Assembly: GCA_051294375.1 (NCBI GenBank) | Contig: CM119266.1 | Location: forward strand, 12,700,081-12,764,080 | DNA: 64,000 nucleotides | Reading direction: 5' to 3' | DNA from: Paraspadella gotoi | Lineage: Eukaryota > Chaetognatha | Part shown: piece by piece, positions 1 through 11,625 of the stretch | Position numbering within the stretch: the first letter of the stretch is position 1 | Layout: each line of letters starts with the position of its first letter | Notes under the pieces: model-generated | Databases searched by the model: none | Seen by the model: only the letters and a program-made list of their open reading frames with translations | Told to the model about the DNA's origin: nothing | Translations under genes and position numbers: made by a program

Positions 1-111
1 CATGGCCCCCCAAGGGTGCTTCCTCTTCCGAGGATTGATCTCCGGTAATTAATGCGTCCAATTGAGCCCAACGTGGCGAGTCACCAGCCTTGTATATAAA
101 TGGCCCTACTG

Positions 112-151
<40 letters not shown>

Positions 152-637
152 GGACATGTTGTTTACAAACATTTTCTCTTGGAAGTTAACAAACTGTTGC
201 TTTATCTTTGTATTAAAATGGCGTAACCCCATCATCGTCTTCATATTTCTATTTCAAAATGTCCCTTGCAAAAATGTTTTTTTTTTTTTTTAATTTTATT
301 CAACGTGCGTGTGAATCCAACTTATCACTTAATCGCTCGAGTCAATGTTTTCTCTCATTTAATTATAGTCGCTTAAATGTTTCTACATAATCGTCATCGT
401 TATCATCGTCGATGATAAACTCGACTCAATAATCTGTTTTCCTTGGAAAGAGAATAGGATTTCAGTCTAGACGATAAAAGTCAATTCTTAATTCACGATT
501 ATTATCATCTAAAACATCTATAACAACAATTTAATCGATGAACGCGCAACTTTTGTTTATGAAGACGATAATAACGGTTGTGAACTATATGACGCTTTCC
601 CTACCCATGACTGCATCATTCCCAACGAAATTCCTCA
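1..637. other. Flank with a (TTA)n microsatellite, no gene recognised
   Basis: AT-rich sequence with a (TTA)n tract at about 114-151 and a T homopolymer near 278-291. It lies downstream (minus sense) of the Q-rich exon that ends at 638, so it is probably intron or 3' flank of that gene. I see no open frame with protein-like composition. Confidence 0.5.
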
Positions 638-1531
638 CCCAAAGTGAGCGGGAAAAGTGGCGTACTCCTGGCGCAGGTAATTTGGCAAGGGAGGTTGCTG
701 CCGCTGCTGCAAATGTAGCTTCTGCTGCTGCAATTGCAACTGTTGACGAAACTGGTTCTGCTGCTGCTTCCTGACAGAGCCGACCCTCTTGGCCTCCCTT
801 GTCCAGACGTCGTCGTCGTTGCCGCCGTCGACGTGGGCGGCGGCGGCTGCTGCTGCGGCGGCCGAGGCCGCGGCTGCGGCGGCGCGGAGAATTCGGTTCT
901 CTTTGTCCTCCCGGTTCCGCGGACGAACCTCTCGAGACTCGACGCCCGAACCGACGCCGATGAAAGCCGTCTCGGCGGCGCCGGCCTCTCTTCCGGCTTC
1001 AAAATTATGCGACGCTAAAGATGAGGCGCCGGTGACGCCGGATTTTGACGCCGCAGCGACGCGACCGTTCCGAGAACCTGTCGTCGGCCGCGCGGAGGAA
1101 TTCGAAGACGCCGATTCGGTTGTGACGGCGACGGCGGCGGCGCTGACGCTTTTGTTCGACGCGTTGAGCTTCGGTGCCGCGAAGGTCGCTCGGGCCGATG
1201 ACGACGACGACGACGATGACGACGACGACGACGAAATGGGGTCGCTCTTTGAGGGTCGCTTGGAGTGAGGTCTGTGCTGTTGTTGCTGTTGCTGCTGTAG
1301 CGGTTGGAACTGTTGTTGCTGCTGGTAAATTTCCCCGGGATGAAACAGCAGGTGTTGCATGGAATCCTGCTGCTGCTTGATCTTCAGCTGAGCCGCTGCC
1401 GACGCTTGGAGACGCTGCTGCAGTTTCCTTTCAGACTTGGCCAGTTGCTGTTGCTGTTGCTGTTGAGGCTGGGGGGGTTGTTGTAGATGTTGACGTTTGG
1501 TTCTTTCGATTTTGGCGGATATATTTGGGGC
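638..1531 (-). CDS. Putative internal exon of an unidentified Q/A/S-rich protein
   Basis: An 894-nt open stretch (298 codons, phase 0 at both ends) lies between a good acceptor (pyrimidine-rich, ending TTTGAAG, exon from 1531) and a consensus donor (GG|GTGAGG after 638). No ATG opens the frame, so it is read as an internal exon. The peptide starts APNISAKIERTKR. It has several glutamine runs, a serine run near residue 105, an alanine run near 230-245, and a Q-rich C-terminal part. A charged heptad-like stretch (LAKSERKLQQRL) may be a short coiled coil. This composition is common in transcription and RNA regulators, but I recognise no family. The partner exons were not found; upstream ones could lie in the 17-20 kb region. 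It could also be a chance frame in GC-rich triplet-repeat DNA. Confidence 0.45.
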
Positions 1532-1690
1532 CTTCAAAGAAAAAATGATGGGAATAGTTTAATTAAGAGCTAAATGATATTAATTATATAGGATGTACAT
1601 AAACACTGTTTGCAGTTTGACTGAAGTTTTTAGGAATTGGCAACCCTATCTCCCAAGCGATGCCTTATAAATTACGTAATGATAAGTGAT

Positions 1691-1736
1691 TGAGAGAGAG
1701 AGAGAGAGAGAGAAGAGGAGAGCAGAGAGAGAGAGA

Positions 1737-1792
<56 letters not shown>
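1691..1792. repeat. (GA)n microsatellite
   Basis: About 100 nt of nearly pure GA dinucleotide with a few GAA/GGA interruptions. The rest of 1,532-2,400 is AT-rich sequence in which I see no gene. Confidence 0.9.
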
Positions 1793-1795
<3 letters not shown>

Positions 1796-2597
1796 ATGAA
1801 CTCAATGATGCAAACTAAACACAACAAGCTTTCGGATAAACCTTCTTCCTCTTACAGTGAAACGTTGCCACAGTTAAAAACAGTAAGCGGATTACAAATT
1901 TGCATTCAGATCTAACGCTTCCTTTCTTCCAGTTTACACTTGAGAGAAAGTTAGATTTTCGCCGATAATTTATTCAACGAGAGCTTTTGTGAGTATCATC
2001 GAGGGTAATACACGTCAAATTTTATTATTCAAATTTATGAATGGGGAGAGAATAGTATATTTAACCCGAATTCCCATCAAAAGGACTTCTTCCTCTGCCA
2101 AAGTCAGTAAAAATGTAAACCGGAAAAAGCGAGACACAAAAAAACAAACCGGTTCTTAATAAACTTAATTTTGAAAGTTGTTAATAAATTCCTTCCTTTG
2201 AGACAAAGTTGTGGTTTTTGTCTTTCTTAAACTGGCAAATCCGTGTTCTCTTTTAACATATACATACACTTTGTGTCCCTTAAAAACTGTCGGGACTTAC
2301 ATAATCTTCATCAGTCTTATCTCCCGAAAAAATTCTTAGTGAAAGAAGACTATGTAACGGTGAAAACAAAAATATCTCTCGGCCAACTTTTTTTTTTATA
2401 AAGTTAATTATATTTACAATTTTATTAATTGATAAGAATTTCGAAGACGATTCGTAATTAATATGACTTTTTTTTGGCGAAGACGAAACGAGACACGAAA
2501 AATATGAAAAAAAAAAAATGTTGACGTCGAATTCGCGAAGAGACGCGATATTCGAGTCACGATTGAGAAGGCGACATCTTCGATCACGGCGACTGCG

Positions 2598-2715
2598 ATG
2601 ACGACGAAGACGACGACGATGATGACGACAAAGACGACGGTGATGATGACGAAGACGATGATGATGACGACGAAGACGACAGTAAAGACAACGACGACGA
2701 CAATAACGACGATGA
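2598..2715. repeat. (GAC/GAT)n trinucleotide repeat
   Basis: Triplet repeat of GAC, GAT and AAG/AGG units. It gives long frames on both strands (T/M/K-rich on plus, V/I- or S-rich on minus). None has splice or start context that separates it from repeat-driven openness. Similar blocks occur at 1,197-1,233, 4,107-4,150, 4,455-4,492 and 23,525-23,700. Confidence 0.8.
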
Positions 2716-3049
2716 GGAACGCCGTCGACGACGTATTCGATCTGACGCGGGAAGAAAGAGGATGTGCGGAAAAATGCGACGAAGCGCCATCTTCGACGCG
2801 CGCTGCCCGGCAGAACCAACGCTGCACCTCCTTGCTCACCGACTGCGAGATTGGCGAAGGAGAAAGATCAAGAGAAGGGCATCTGGGATAAGGAGGCGAA
2901 GCCGAAGGGAGAGTAGCAGGCGGAGGGGGGATGAGGGGGGCGGAGGGGATGAGGGGGGGGGGTTCCGGGGAGTGCGCGAGGGTCGAAAGAACAAAGCGAA
3001 GTTAAATGAAGGAATATAATGAAGTCGGCGAAACGACCGTGATTAAACG

Positions 3050-3780
3050 AGGGCAAAGAGAAGGGCAGGACGAATGGCAAGAGAAGGGCAGGACGGATGA
3101 GCAAAGAGAAGGAGGAACGGATGGCAAATGGGGAGAAGGGCAGGAGACGGATGCAAAAGAGAAGAGGCAGGACGATGCAAAGAGAAGGCAGAATCGGGAT
3201 GTAAGAAGAAAGGCAGGACGGATGGCAAGGAGAAAGGCAGCGAGCCGAATTGGCAAAGAGAAGGGCAGGACCGAAATGGCAAAGGGATAAAGGCAGGACG
3301 AATGGCGAAAGGAGGAAGCGGCAGGACGGATGGCAAAGAAAGGCAGGACCGAATGGCAAAGCAGAAGGCGCGAAGGAACGGATGGGAAAAGAGAAAGGGC
3401 AGGACAAATGGCAAAAGAGTAAGGGCAGGACGAATGAGCAGAAGAGAAAGGTGCAGGAAACCGAATGGCAAGAGAAGGGCCGGACGGATGCGCAAAAGAG
3501 AAAGCCAGGACGATGGCAAAGAGAATGGCCAGGACGGATGGTAAAGAGAAAGGCAGGACGGATGGCAAAGAGAAAGGCAGGACGAATGGCAAAGAGAAGG
3601 GCAGGAACGAATGGCAAAGGGAAAGGGCCAGGACGGATGGCATAAAGAGAAAGGCTAAGGACGTAATGGCAAAGAGAAGTGGCAGGGACGGATGAGCAAA
3701 GAGAAAGGCAGGACGTGAATGCGCAAAGAGAAGGGCCGGACGAATGGCAAAGAAAGGCAGGACGGATGGCGGATGGTTGT
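3050..3780. repeat. 24-nt-unit minisatellite
   Basis: Around 30 degenerate copies of a purine-rich unit of about 24 nt (core GGCAAAGAGAAAGGCAGGAC followed by GRAT). The period is most regular at 3,530-3,620, where consecutive copies are nearly identical. Small indels shift the phase, so each plus-strand frame shows K/G/R/D-rich peptides with an 8-residue period for only part of the array. I read it as a non-coding tandem array. Confidence 0.9.
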
Positions 3781-4289
3781 CTGCAGCCGAGATGAAGGAA
3801 TTTGCGGTGGTGAAGACGTTGGCGTCGGCGTTGAAGTCGACGTTAGATTTGGCCTCGTTGTGAGAAAAAGGAAAGACGATGATTCTAAGAGTGAGAGTGA
3901 CGAGGGCGGTGAAACCGAAGTGTTAGCGGTGTTAGCGCTGGATAATGGCGTCGATTAGAGTGATAGCGACGGCGGCGGCGCGGCGGCGGCGACGCGGGGG
4001 CGGCGACGGGGATGGCGGCGGGTGGCGTCGGACTCGACAAGTCCTTCCGCGCGGAAATTTCTCTTTTTTTCGCGTCGGTGACTTTGAGTGAAAAACGAAA
4101 AAAACTACGACGACGATGACGACGAAAACGACGATGACGACGACGACGATCAAAGCGACGCTTGACAGAGACGCGAGTCGGAAAAACTTCCCATTCAAAC
4201 AAACAAAACCAAAAAGAAAAAAAAAATTTCAGCGCAAAAAAAATTTTTTTTACATTTTTTTAAAAAAAGATTATTCTAAGAACGACTGG

Positions 4290-4340
4290 GGCGTTGACGC
4301 GTAGTCACGTGACGTCGACGCATAGTCACGTGTCATTTCT
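4290..4340. promoter_or_regulatory. Tandem E-box / CRE composite
   Basis: Two copies of a TAGTCACGTG block lie 26 nt apart. Each has a palindromic CACGTG E-box, and the first overlaps TGACGTCG (CRE-like). bHLH-ZIP factors (USF/MITF class) bind CACGTG and CREB/ATF factors bind TGACGTCA. No start codon can be tied to it, so promoter function is inference. Confidence 0.35.
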
Positions 4341-4399
4341 AACGCTACTGATGAAACCGGAAGTCAAACAGTTTTTCAACGAGGCGATGGTCGAACGAT

Positions 4400-4452
4400 G
4401 AACGCGACGACGTCAAGAACGTCCTTGAGACGGAATGTGATCGGTGAAAGTG

Positions 4453-4484
<32 letters not shown>

Positions 4485-6100
4485 CGACGACGAGACAACA
4501 AAGACAGAGAACAGAAAAGAAAATACACGAAATAAAAATTTCTCTTTGTTTCGGATTTTTTCATCTTTGGCTTAGCAATAGAAGAAGCGAAACGAAGGTC
4601 TCCCAAAAAGTTGTTCTCTCATCCCAGTTTTTATTTCTTCCTTTTTTTCATCTCGTGTTTTCCTTTTTTCCGAGGAAGCAGTATATATAAAAACAGTTTT
4701 TCATGCATGATCCTTTCTTTTTATTTTTGGTTTGCACTGTTGAACTTTCGCTGTCTCTCTCTCTCTCTTATTTTTTTTTTCTCTGGGATTTATTTTCATT
4801 TACGAAAAAATAAAAATTTCTTCCGACTAGTCGGGACACGAACTCTCTCGGCCGCCGACGGAACCAGCTGGAGATCCTCGGCTCCGAGCCTCGTTTTCGA
4901 GACAAACAAAAGACCATCGTCTCGAAGCGGGAAGAAAGTGCAAAGTGAACGGGGGAGAAAGAGGTGAATCAATGAAAATGACGAGAAATGGCGCTGGGCG
5001 AAATCCCGCGCCATAAAAAAAAAAAAAAAACCCGCGCGCCATAAAATTGGGAATAAGAATAAAAAAGGTTCCAGACGGATTAAGGTAAATAAGGAAAGTG
5101 TAATTAGTGATGAACGATGAACGACCATAAAAAGAAAGGAATGGATTCGGGAAGAGGCGCGTCCCTATGATAGAGACAAATCCATTTCGCCATTAATGGA
5201 CAAATGATGAAGTTTGAGTCTCTCATGAACAAACAAACCGGATTCTCATGAGAGGAAAGGAGAGGAGATAAGGCGAGATGGAGGGGGGGCGGAAAAGGAG
5301 GAAGGGATGGGGAGGAAAGGAAAGGGAAAATACGGGAGGAGAGGGAGGAAAGGGAGGGGAGAAAAGGAAAAGGAAAGACATGAAAGAAAAAGGAAAGAAT
5401 GGTAAAGAGGAGATGGGGAAGAGATGGTAGATTACGGGAAGAGATGGGACGAGACGGTGGAAAGCGATGGAAGAAGAGAGAAAAGAGTTTTGGACGGGAT
5501 TTCGAAAAAAAGAAAGAAATGTTAGAAAATTGAATAAAATGAAGAAAGAAAAGGTAAAGATTCGACTGGAGATGTTTTCATAATAAAATGAAATTGAGCC
5601 GCGACGGATTTTTCTGAGAATAATTTTTTTTTCGTCAAGAAATAAAATTAAAACGCGGACCTTGTTTGTTTGTTTGTTTGTTTGTTTGTTTGTTTGTGCC
5701 GAACAATTTCGTTCCACTATATATAACATGAAGTTTTTATTTTGTTTTTGTTTTCGTTTTTTTGTTTTTTTTTTTGGTTCATTTGTTTTTGTTACTTTTT
5801 ATCTCTTTGTTAAAAAAAACTTAAGACTTTAGCGAGTTTAGCTAAAACTTGACCAAAGCCGAGAAAGAAATATAATGTATGTACGATTTATTTTTAAGAA
5901 GGAACTCAGAGGTATGATTAAATTCTAGTAAAAATACGGAAAAGCCGGGGAAAAGATGTGGAGCTCAGGCAATAAAAGCATTTAAAAAGAGGAGGGAAAA
6001 ATGCAGGCATAGAAGCAAGGGAGAAGCAGAAAAAGCAACGGTGGGAGAAAAACGAGCAAAAAACAGAGATTGAGCTCGGAGATGTTTAGAGAGAGACTGA

Positions 6101-6161
<61 letters not shown>

Positions 6162-7814
6162 AGAGAGAAGAGAAGAGAGAGAGAGAAGAGAGAGAATCGG
6201 CGACGCTCTGTAAAGGGCAAGATGATTTCTTTTTTTTTTGCTTTATCTTCTCTGAAGAGAAAAACTCGAAACATCTGACGTCACGTGAAAAAAAAGAAAC
6301 ACATGATCTCACAACTGTCGTCCCTCAGTGCTGTATACGGAGTGTAATGCAGGAAAAAGCGTTTTAACTAGTATTTTGTCGATACACGAGTAAGAGAGCC
6401 AAGTCTTGAAAAACGATCGCTCGCCCCAGAAAACTGAAAAAAAGAGTAAAAAGAAAAGAGAAAGAAATTAACGATGAATCCCCAAAAATATATGACTCGG
6501 AAAGACGTAGAAGCTTACGGGGAGAAAGGAGGGAGAGAAGAAGGAGGAGGGAGAAGAGGAGGAAGAGGAGAGAGAGGAGGAGAGAGAGCTAAAAAAAATA
6601 TATCAGAGACACGAGATAATTAGGATTGATCATTTTTGTCGTAAAGAACTGAAAGGCTAAACTTGATTACCAACATCTCTTTCTCTCTGTTCTTTGTTTC
6701 TTGTTCCTTTCTTCTCTCTACCCGCTTTTCCTGTTTATCAGTGCTGCTGGGAAGAGAGAGAGAGAGGGAGAGAGAGAGAATGAGAGGAGAGAGAGAGAGA
6801 GAGACGAGAGAAGAGGAGAGTAGAATGAGAATAGAAGTAAAACAACCCAAGGAAACGACAGGAAAAAAGAAACAAACAAAATAAGAAGAGAGAGAGAAGA
6901 GAGAAGAGGACGAAAGAGAGAAGAGAGAGAAGAGAGAGAGAGAGAGAAGAAAGAGAGAGAGGAGAGAGAGAGAGAGAGGAGGATGAATAAAAAAATCGAG
7001 GAATACGATTGGATAAGAATCTGAATCTTAAGATTCTCGCGTGAGAAACAGGGAGAGAGAGAAGACGAGAGAGAGAGAGACGAGAGAGAGGAGACGAGAG
7101 AGAGACGAGAGAGAGAGATAGAGAGAAGAGAGAGAAGAGAAGACATCGAAAAAAAAAAGAGATATAAAAGAAACAGAAAGAAAAAAGAAATTAAAAAATG
7201 AGACCCCCGAGAAATAAAAATAAAAAAGTATTGGGCCGAAAACGATGGACTCTGGCGAGCGAGAGGAAAGTTAAGGAAAAAACTGTGTACTACAATCTTT
7301 AGGAATCTAAAACAAGATTTGCAAAAGAATGGAATAAGAGGAGCTGAGTCGTCGTATAGCCTTAGAGATCGAGGGAAGACATTTTTCATGGAGAATTTCG
7401 TTTCACAATCCTGATACCAAACATATAAATCGCCCCTTGAGGAAAAAATTCCGCGTAAAAAATTAGATGTCAAAAACAACACTAATTCCAGATCTGTTTG
7501 CATCTGAGGGCTCGCATTTTTTTCTCTTGGTTCAAATAAACTATCATTTTGACATTCAAAGCTCAGTCTAGATTCAAATGAACTGGTCTCGCTCGGGAAC
7601 AATATTTTTTGACGCAAAGTTTACCTAGTATAAAATAAAGGATCTTCTCATACCTCAATACAGGGTTTAAGCATTGTAACAATATGTCGTGATCTTTACA
7701 ATAAACTTCGAATTCAGGAAACCCGATAGCCACTATGTCTAAAGGGCTTCTCAAAATTTGTACTTACATTTTATTTGGTTATGTTTAATTGTGATTACGA
7801 TCATATTAGTAATT
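4400..7814. repeat. Low-complexity polypurine region with (GA)n and (TTTG)n
   Basis: Intergenic or intronic DNA dominated by purine-rich tracts. Examples are GGA/GAA-rich 5,250-5,550, (TTTG)n 5,662-5,696, (GA)n 6,107-6,195, GGA-rich 6,515-6,590 and GA-rich 6,745-7,145. Long minus-strand S/L/F-rich frames here are products of the repeats. A CRE/E-box composite lies at 6,278-6,289. No gene recognised. Confidence 0.75.
6278..6289. promoter_or_regulatory. Composite CRE/E-box 12-mer
   Basis: The 12-mer TGACGTCACGTG fuses a perfect CRE palindrome with a CACGTG E-box. The same 12-mer recurs at about 17,410. No adjacent start codon was identified. Confidence 0.35.
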
Positions 7815-8141
7815 TGTCATAGCCTCAAGCACTAGAATTTCCCTGACTCCAGACGCCCATGTTGATAACGGTGATGTAGTGTAGAGGTCTTAAAACCTTC
7901 AGTAACAATAATAAAATAACAAACATATTTTCTCATAGTTCATTTGTCAATAACATTACTTTAGTAGGCATTCTATCCGGGCGAGTGTGTAAAATTATTT
8001 AATCTTCTGCCGCAGCGTTTTGAATCCTGGCGGTTTCAAAACTCAGTATCAACCTTTTCTAAATCCTTGCGAACGACTAAGCCAAAATCATTGTTTACGT
8101 TACGACGCCAGATTTCACGCGCGCGAACGACCTCTCTTACA
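7815..8141 (-). mobile_element. LTR copy (3' LTR in the inferred orientation)
   Basis: About 327 nt that recur as a diverged direct repeat at 11,294-11,625. Read on minus it runs from TGTAAGAGAGG to GGCTATGACA, so it has TG...CA ends. On the minus strand it is preceded by a purine tract (AGGGGGAG at 8,142-8,149), as expected of a polypurine tract before a 3' LTR. The two copies differ by many single-base indels as well as substitutions. Confidence 0.7.
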
Positions 8142-11100
8142 CTCCCCCTGTACGTACACGCGACACTAATACAATAGAGAGGTCGTCCGCACCGCTGCTC
8201 TTCGTCCTGTGGCAGTAAAGGCCTGTCTGCAAATTTGTCCAACTCAGCATGCAAACCGCAGTTCTTTATGCTCCCCCATGAGTTTCGGCTCGCTTTGACG
8301 ACCCCTTTGAAGTAAGCTGACGGTCTTCCTTGGCATCTCTCTTTGAAACCCCAGCCCAACTTCAGTTGGGCTCCAAAATTTTGATGAGGCGCCAAACCTC
8401 CCCCCGTCGGCATCGCCAGAGCGGCCACCGTACTCACGCGCGCGATCTGCCGTTTTGTCATGGCTCCCAGCGCGTCTCCTTGACCCCTGTCTTGGACGAT
8501 TTTTGTGGAACAGCCGGATCGTCTCCTGATGACGCCCTGCTTAATTTGCCGCTCCCCCCGTAGCGTTCCATGGGGCCCCGGATTTTCGATGGTCTTCTTC
8601 CTTTGCGTCGATCATCTCTGTCTGGGTGGGTTACTTCGTGGCATGCGAGGTTCACAGAAAGAGTTGAGGGTGCTAGTTTGGGAAACTCGATCACCATGGA
8701 AAGTTCTTTCTTGGAATTTACCTCCCCCCCTCTTGTTTCAACAAGATTAATTCAATTTGTTTAGTTAATATCACGCTGTTATCAGAGTACGATCAATTTA
8801 ATAAAATTTGTCTCAACTTGCTCACTCAGTTTCACGTTCTTTTTCAAAACTTGTTCAAGCCTCATTCAACTTTCTATAACTTCCGTCTTTAAAACTGTGT
8901 GTTGAGATTTCAGTGAGTTTATTGCTGGCACAAACGAGATACAACAAATCTAAATACGAGGCGCCCATCTATCTTCTCAGTTGCTTTCTCTCATTTTTTA
9001 CTTACTTTATAAAGTTGAAAAGGTAAACCTGGTCCACAAAACTTATAATAAAAATGTTGATTTGTTTAGACGAACAACTCTCACTGTTCGTCGCATCAGT
9101 CGTTCTCTCCTGCAGCCAAAGAAAGACCTTTACTTTTCCTCTCATAGTCTACTCAACTTCATGTCTACATGGCATACACATCCAAGCCTCTTTGAATTTG
9201 TCGTTAATTTTAAAACGAATTCCAGAGTTTTCCTTTCACTTCAGAACTTATTTTCTCTCACACCCTTATCCCTTGAATGTGAGGTCGTCAAACAAAATTT
9301 TAGTTTTCTACCTCCAATCTTTGTGTCAGCTGCTCCAAGCAGTAAGGTTAAAGGATTCACTTCTTCCTTCCTCGTCTTTTTTCTTTCTTAGACGAGTCGA
9401 TCATAATCGATATGCTCAAATATTTTATCATCATTGCAAGTTCTCTAAGATTGTGAGACCAAGTACCAGATTTGATGTAAAACTTTTTTTTCTTTTTTTT
9501 CATTTTTTCAATATTTTCATGAAGACTGATCTTGTAGCCCAGCGCAATGTCATTAATCATTGACTTTCGAATCATTTAAACTCGTCATTCTTTCTCTTCA
9601 TATCTACAAGTAGAGGCGAATTAAACTGTAAGCTGAAAGAGGTATCGTGATACTAAAGTTAGGATCCAAAACCGTAGTGTCATAAACCGTAATCTTATAC
9701 ATTTCCATCTTTATGATTCCTTATTTCATACGAGGATTCTATAGAAATAATTACAATGAAAGCAGCGTGGGTGGAGCTCCCCGCACGCTCTTCATGTGAA
9801 ATGACCTTAGTAATCTGACACAACAGGAACTTGTCCCTGAGATTGCAGTAGCTACGCAAAGGCTTCAACACTCACAGGCTTTGAAGTTAGCTCAAAAGGG
9901 ATGAATTTGCAAAAAAATTTCTCCTCCCACACAAATGATAGCAGCGCCCAGCAATTGGCCCAGCAATTCGGCGCTTCAACGAATGGGCATTTCACGCATT
10001 TCTCCACAACGTTTCCCGATTACAGGCGGATGGCTGAGGCCAGGGTCCGATTGAATCTCTCCTCAGTTCTCCTTGACAGTTTCTTTCCACAACTTTCACA
10101 ACTTTTTCCGCATCTTTTACCGCAACTTCCTTTCGCAGACTCTTTCCGCAACCTTCTTCCACAAACTTTTTCCCTCATCCTTTTCCGCAACTTCATTTGA
10201 TAACTTCGTTGGCAGCAACTGCTTTCATCAGCAGCATCTTTTCAGAAAATTTCTTCAGCAGCACTTCTTTAGCAGCAGCTTCTTTAGCGTACATCTCGTA
10301 CAGCAGCACTTTCTAATCGAGATTCCACTGCAGCCGTCGTTTAGCAGCAGTCTTCTTTAGGTCAGCAACATCTTCTGCAGACGCATCGTTGACAGGCTTC
10401 TCACGCAACCAGCCCTCAGCTTCTTTTATCAGGTTCTTCATGCAGCGGCGGTGTGTAATCGGGATTGGCCGCACCGATTCGTTTTCGGCAGAGGTTCTTT
10501 TTTGAATCATTGGCGGTCGGGCGATCCTTCATCTGCGTCGTCCACTCGCATATGGACTGCCTTCGATTTGAGAACACCTTCATACATCCGCCTTCCAATC
10601 TGTCTCGCACCTTAGTTTAGTTAGCCTCTCCTCTCTGCTCTCTCCTTTCTTTCATTGTCCATCCAACGTCGCACTCTAACTCCATTCTCTCTGCCTTCCT
10701 CCACCTTCATTATCTCTTTCTTCCAGTTTCCCGTTTCGAATTCTTCTCAACTTTTGTTGGAGCTTATCCTCTTTTATGCCACCCTTCGTTTATGCTCTCG
10801 TCCATTCTCGATATTCTATATCGTTCGTTCTTTCCTCTCTCTATCGCTATACACTCTTTCTCTGCCATTTCTAGTCCTTGACCAACCTTTGGCGAATCAT
10901 CTCGCAAAACGATGTGAGAGACGTCGTTACCTATTCTAGCTTTTGAGACGGTAACGCTGACTCCAAGTAGGTGGAAGACTCCTTCTGGATCGCGGGCTTT
11001 TTGCGAGGCGAGGCAGGCAGTCATCCGGCGATGTTGCCATCCAATGGCTCGAGTTGCCCTCTTAATTCGACGTTGTTCTCGGCGAGCGGCCTCGAGACCC

Positions 11101-11293
11101 GTCCCTTATTGGTAGGCTCCCTCTTTTGACTCTCATCACTCGCGATCAAGGTAGTATGCTATCTGCCGCTCTGGCTGCTGCTGCTTCGGGCTGCATTTAG
11201 GTTTAGTTTAGATTTAACTTGTTGAATTTAGAATATAGTTTAGTTTATTTTAATCCCCCGGATTATTGAATTATAAGTTTTAATATTTAGTAT
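8142..11293 (-). mobile_element. Internal region of a non-autonomous LTR element
   Basis: About 3.15 kb between the two LTRs. Minus-strand frames at 8,036-8,461, 8,458-8,697, 10,416-10,610 and 10,764-11,024 are short, and I recognise no gag, protease, reverse transcriptase or integrase motif. I also see no clear tRNA-complementary primer site beside the 11,294 LTR. Together with the indel-rich LTR comparison this suggests an old or non-autonomous (LARD-like) copy. The C/T-rich 9.9-10.4 kb part has repeated TTCCGCAACTT-like phrases. Confidence 0.5.
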
Positions 11294-11625
11294 TGTTCAT
11301 AGCCCTCAGCACTAGAATTTCCCTGACTCCAGAACGTGCCCATGTATGATAACGGTGATGTAGGTAGAGTTAAAAACCTCATGAGTAAACAATAATAACA
11401 TAACAAACATATTTCTCTATAGTTCATTCAATAATCACTTTAGTAGAGCATTCTCCGGCGGGACGTGATGGAAAAATATTAATCTTCTGCCGCAGCGGTC
11501 TTGTTATCCTGGCGCGTTCAAACTCAAAGTATCAACCTTTCTAAATCCTTGACGAACGCTAAGCAAAAATCGATTGTTTTACGTTAGCGAGCTAGATTTT
11601 CACGCGCGCTACGATCTCTCTTAAC
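11294..11625 (-). mobile_element. LTR copy (5' LTR in the inferred orientation)
   Basis: Partner of 7,815-8,141. Shared blocks include CTAGAATTTCCCTGACTCCAG, ATAACGGTGATGTAG, TAATCTTCTGCCGCAGCG and TATCAACCTTTCTAAATCC. No convincing target-site duplication is seen (aatt on the left, attc on the right). Confidence 0.7.

Noticed and set aside
3006-3695. Plus-strand K/G/R-rich frames and minus-strand P/F/S-rich frames
   Set aside because: All are translations of the 24-nt minisatellite; phase changes at each indel.
5965-7617. Long minus-strand S/L/F-rich open frames
   Set aside because: They run through GA/CT microsatellites, where stop codons are absent by composition; no start context, splice sites or homology.
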